Shown here: one piece after another, positions 61,691 through 64,000 of the stretch | Layout: each line of letters opens with the position of its first letter | Position numbering within the stretch: position 1 is the stretch's first letter | Assembly (NCBI RefSeq): GCF_006716425.1 | Contig: NZ_VFOZ01000001.1 | Span: 5,270,001-5,334,000, forward strand | DNA from: Actinoallomurus bryophytorum | GTDB taxonomy: Bacteria; Actinomycetota; Actinomycetes; Streptosporangiales; Streptosporangiaceae | Direction: 5' to 3' | DNA: 64,000 bases | Program-made: the position numbers and the translations under genes | Notes under the pieces: model-generated | What the model saw: the letters and a program-made list of their open reading frames with translations, nothing else | Databases searched by the model: none | Told to the model about the DNA's origin: nothing

Positions 61691-61725
61691 GTGGACTCGG
61701 GTGGGCTCCAGACAGGCCCCTGCCC

Positions 61726-61914
61726 CTATCGAGAACACGCCCGCAGCCCCTGGCCTGCTGAGACGCGGCGGCAGAGTTCACCGTCCGCCGGGCGGTTCCG
61801 CGGGCCGGAGTAACGGGACACCAGACGAGCCACCTCCTCGATGTCGCGGACCGAACGGCCGGTCCGCGGCATTTCTCGCTCTTCCATGAGAGCGCCTATC
61901 TTTTCCGAGAGCAC
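61726..61914 (-). pseudogene. Short minus-strand frame, possibly the remnant of a regulator
   Basis: A 62-residue frame, with an internal ATG at 61887 (MEEREMPRTGRSVRDIEEVA), sits where a divergent TetR-type regulator of the nitroreductase-family gene would be expected, directly beside the AGAGCACTGCTCT operators. It has no recognisable domain and is followed by repeats. It may be a truncated remnant or chance. Confidence 0.25.
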
Positions 61915-61973
61915 TGCTCTTGACGGTAGCCCGCGGCACCATGCACACTGCTCTCAAGAAAGAGCACTGCTCT
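61908..61973. promoter_or_regulatory. Pair of perfect AGAGCACTGCTCT operators
   Basis: AGAGCA-C-TGCTCT is a perfect dyad at 61908-61920 and again at 61961-61973, centres 53 bases apart. A partial third copy (CACTGCTCT) lies near 61945-61953. The second copy ends 35 bases before the ATG at 62009. A TetR-type regulator is the likely reader. Confidence 0.8.
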
Positions 61974-62008
61974 CCCGCAGGGCTCGCCAGAACGCTTAGG
62001 AGCACCCG

Positions 62009-62461
62009 ATGGCCGCCGAATCCGAACCCCGCCTCATCGTCGGCAACAACCTGCTGGACCGCTCGACCCGCAAGGTGGTCAGCGGCCTGACCCGCATGGG
62101 GATCAGCCTGCTGGGCTCACGGGTCCTCTACGTGCGCGGCCGCAAGAGTGGCGAATGGCGGACGACCCCCGTCAACCTGCTCAAATACGAGGGCAAGCGC
62201 TACCTCGTGGCCCCGCGCGGTCACACCCAGTGGGTCCGGAACATGCGCGTGTCCGGGGGCGGCGAGCTGCACATCGGCCGGCGCGTCGAGGTCTTCACCG
62301 CGACCGAGCTGGCCGACGAGGAAAAGCCGGACATCCTCCGCGCCTACCTCAAGCGCTGGAAGTTCGAGGTCGGCATGTTCTTCAACGGAGTCGGCCCGGA
62401 CGCCTCCGACGAGAAGCTGCTGGAGATCGCCCCGGGTTACCCGGTCTTCCAGCTCGGCTGA
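62009..62461 (+). CDS. Deazaflavin-dependent nitroreductase-family oxidoreductase
   Basis: This 150-residue protein starts at ATG 62009 with GGAG upstream. It has the split-barrel fold of the actinobacterial F420-dependent nitroreductase (Ddn-like) family. RKSGEWRTTPVNLLKYEGKR forms the phosphate-binding cleft, and YLVAPRGHTQWVRNMRVSGG is the family hallmark. The C-terminus ends GYPVFQLG. It probably reduces a small xenobiotic or quinone with F420H2. Two perfect operators upstream indicate tight regulation, but an intact regulator gene is not adjacent. Confidence 0.87.
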   Translation: MAAESEPRLIVGNNLLDRSTRKVVSGLTRMGISLLGSRVLYVRGRKSGEWRTTPVNLLKYEGKRYLVAPRGHTQWVRNMRVSGGGELHIGRRVEVFTATELADEEKPDILRAYLKRWKFEVGMFFNGVGPDASDEKLLEIAPGYPVFQLG

Positions 62462-62514
62462 GACCGGCTCCCGGCATCCGTCCCCGGACGAGGCACCGGG
62501 ACCGCCTCATATAC

Positions 62515-62602
62515 CTAACAGTACGCAATGCGTGACAATTTAATCGCTATTTAGGACAACTAAGCATTTGCCAGCCGAAGAATAATAAGCTTCGCTTAGT
62601 GT
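62515..62602. promoter_or_regulatory. AT-rich promoter region of the marR-ABC operon
   Basis: A markedly AT-rich stretch between the nitroreductase-family and MarR genes. CTAAGC (62560-62565 region) and its inverse GCTTAG just before the start at 62603 form a spaced inverted repeat, a candidate MarR site. Confidence 0.4.
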
Positions 62603-63034
62603 GTGGGGAACGATGAGGCCCGTGCGACCGCGGGCGTGTTGCGCCAGGGGATGAGCCGGCTCGGCCGTCGGCTACGTGCCGAGCGTGTCGGTTACGGGCT
62701 GAGCCTCAGCCGGCTCAGCCTGCTCAATCTCCTGGCCCGCAACGGCTCGATGACGGCGTCGGCCATGGCCGCCGCCGAGCGGCTCCAGCCGCAGTCGCTG
62801 ACGCGGATGCTCTCCCGGCTCGAGAACGACGGTCTGATCGTCCGCAGCCCGGACGACGTGGACCGGAGACAGGTCCGGATCGACATCACACGCGAGGGGA
62901 TGGCCGTGCTCGACGAGGACACCGAGCGGCGCGAAGCGTGGCTGGCCAAGGCCATGGCCGAACGCCTGACACCTACCGAGTGCGAGCTGCTCCGGCTGGC
63001 CGCGGGCCTCATGGAACGGCTCGCCGATGGCTGA
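62603..63034 (+). CDS. MarR-family transcriptional regulator
   Basis: This protein has 143 residues from GTG 62603. The MarR winged helix spans about 30-100: SLSRLSLLNLLARNGSMTAS, AAERLQPQSLTRMLSRLEND and the wing DGLIVRSPDDVDRRQVRIDI. Helices for dimerisation lie at both ends. Its stop overlaps the ABC exporter start by eight bases, so it probably represses its own operon and senses a substrate of the exporter. Confidence 0.9.
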   Translation: MGNDEARATAGVLRQGMSRLGRRLRAERVGYGLSLSRLSLLNLLARNGSMTASAMAAAERLQPQSLTRMLSRLENDGLIVRSPDDVDRRQVRIDITREGMAVLDEDTERREAWLAKAMAERLTPTECELLRLAAGLMERLADG

Positions 63035-64000
63035 GCGGGCCGCCACATCGGCAACGACCCGTACCGTCGCCGCTCCCGCCGTCAGGAAGGGCGGCTGGAT
63101 CCGCCGGATGCTCCCGTTCGTGCTCAGGCAGCGCGGCAGCCTGGTCCGCACGTTCGTCGCGGGCCTGGTCTGGGCGGGCGTCAGCACCACCGTTCCGGTC
63201 GTCGAGCGTCATGTCGTCGACGACGTGATCCTCGCCTCGAAGTCCCCGCTCGCCCCGTGGCTGCTGGTCCTGTTCGTGCTCGGGACCGTGGGCTTCGCGG
63301 CCGCCCGCACGCGCCGGTTCCACTCGTCCAAGGTGATGCTGGAGGTCTCGTACGGCCTGCGCGGCGCCATCCACCGCGAGCTGCAACGCCTCGACCTGCA
63401 GGCGCACGGGCAGCTCGCCACCGGCCAGCTCGTCTCGCGGGCCAACTCCGACATCAGCCTCGTGCTCATGGTGTTGCGCGTCCTGCCGGCGCTGAGCAGC
63501 AACCTCGTGCTGATGATCGCCTCGCTCGGCGTGATGTTCGTCTTCTCTCCGCTGCTCGCCCTGATCAGCCTGGTCATCCTGCCGATCCTCGTCCTCGGGG
63601 CGTACCGCATGCGCACCCGGCTCTACCCGGCCACCTGGGACGTCCAGCAGCGGACCGGCGACGTCGCGCAGGTCGTCGACCAGGCGGTGACCGGGGCCCG
63701 CGTGGTCAAGGGCTTCGGGCAGGAACACCGCGAGTTCGAACGCCTCGCCGAGTCGGCGTCCGGCCTGTACGGCTCCAGCATGCGCGCCATCCGGATGCAG
63801 GCGCGCTACCAGCCGCTCCTCGAGTCGATCCCGACGTTCGGACAGGTCGGCGTGCTGGCGCTGGGCGGCTGGCTGGCCCTGCACGACCGGATCACGGTCG
63901 GCACCTTCCTCGCGTTCGCCTCCTACCTCGTCCTGCTCGTCAACCCGGCGCGGATGATCGCGCGGATGCTCAGCGCCGCGCCCCAGGCGCGCGCCGGAGC
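63027..64000 (+). CDS. ABC exporter, membrane domain (ABCB/MsbA-like), cut by the window end
   Basis: Only the first ~324 residues are present, from ATG 63027. They hold a basic N-terminus (VRKGGWIRRMLPFVLRQRGS) and at least five of six exporter helices. Characteristic coupling elements are HRELQRLDLQAHGQLATGQL (the motif before the second helix pair), LVSRANSDISLVLMVLRVLP and VTGARVVKGFGQEHREFERL. The ATPase domain lies beyond the window. Overlap with the marR gene (ATGGCTGA) shows translational coupling. It is likely a multidrug or lipid-type exporter. Confidence 0.88.
   Translation, partial: MAERAATSATTRTVAAPAVRKGGWIRRMLPFVLRQRGSLVRTFVAGLVWAGVSTTVPVVERHVVDDVILASKSPLAPWLLVLFVLGTVGFAAARTRRFHSSKVMLEVSYGLRGAIHRELQRLDLQAHGQLATGQLVSRANSDISLVLMVLRVLPALSSNLVLMIASLGVMFVFSPLLALISLVILPILVLGAYRMRTRLYPATWDVQQRTGDVAQVVDQAVTGARVVKGFGQEHREFERLAESASGLYGSSMRAIRMQARYQPLLESIPTFGQVGVLALGGWLALHDRITVGTFLAFASYLVLLVNPARMIARMLSAAPQARAG

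Overview
The window is very GC-rich, with codons ending mostly in C or G. It carries LacI, TetR, SARP and IclR regulators, NACHT/STAND NTPases, many ATGA/GTGA start-stop overlaps and numerous ABC sugar importers. This points to the chromosome of a filamentous actinomycete, plausibly Streptosporangiales/Thermomonosporaceae; the family assignment is inference.

Layout. 1-2967 (minus): amino-sugar catabolism operon, SIS isomerase > ROK kinase > nagA > PfkB kinase (cut by the edge). 3464-5823 (plus): a DUF4239-like membrane protein and a repeat-rich exported protein. 5974-9982 (plus): two paralogous Family 2B encapsulin shell proteins, each with an inserted cyclic-nucleotide-binding-like domain, then a polyprenyl/geranyl diphosphate synthase as likely cargo. 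The two shell genes share a ~589-bp block with three mismatches. That block almost lacks codons ending in C, and a perfect 13-bp-stem hairpin separates the genes. 10-14.5 kb: an HD-domain gene, then a decayed stretch with three remnants (MMPL transporter, SRPBCC fragment, aldehyde dehydrogenase tail) around a TetR/DUF1772 pair with a clear operator. 14.7-23.8 kb: a small secreted protein; a minus-strand operon with two STAND NTPases (nSTAND1 with 14 WD40 repeats, and HTH-NACHT with many membrane segments) flanking an unknown protein; a divergent SARP regulator; a DUF3592 protein. tRNA-Arg(TCT) follows at 23959-24035.

24.4-33.8 kb: GT39-type membrane glycosyltransferase with low-complexity loops, DksA/TraR zinc finger, LacI/SDR divergent pair, a class F sortase homologue that has lost its catalytic His and Cys, and an SDR-GMC oxidoreductase-IclR operon. 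34.0-39.2 kb: divergent Rbs-type ABC importer plus aldehyde dehydrogenase. 39.3-44.3 kb: HEAT-repeat protein, hypothetical membrane protein, EF-hand protein, DedA-histidine kinase-response regulator operon.

44.5-55.3 kb: a glycoside-utilisation regulon (GH3, GH1, GH31, CUT1 ABC importer, LacI). Matching GAAGCGCTTC operators precede both the importer and the regulator, and the enzyme set fits alpha-xylosylated beta-glucan (xyloglucan-type) oligosaccharides. 55.6-58.5 kb: a membrane-tethered sigma-like protein, and an ECF sigma factor with a CU044_5270-type membrane partner. 58.7-61.5 kb: LacI plus GH13 alpha-glucosidase. 61.5-64 kb: short tandem repeats, a deazaflavin-dependent nitroreductase-family gene behind two AGAGCACTGCTCT operators, and a MarR-ABC exporter pair running off the window.

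The most notable systems are the two-shell Family 2B encapsulin/prenyl synthase operon, with its converted, compositionally aberrant N-terminal cassette, and the dual-STAND operon.
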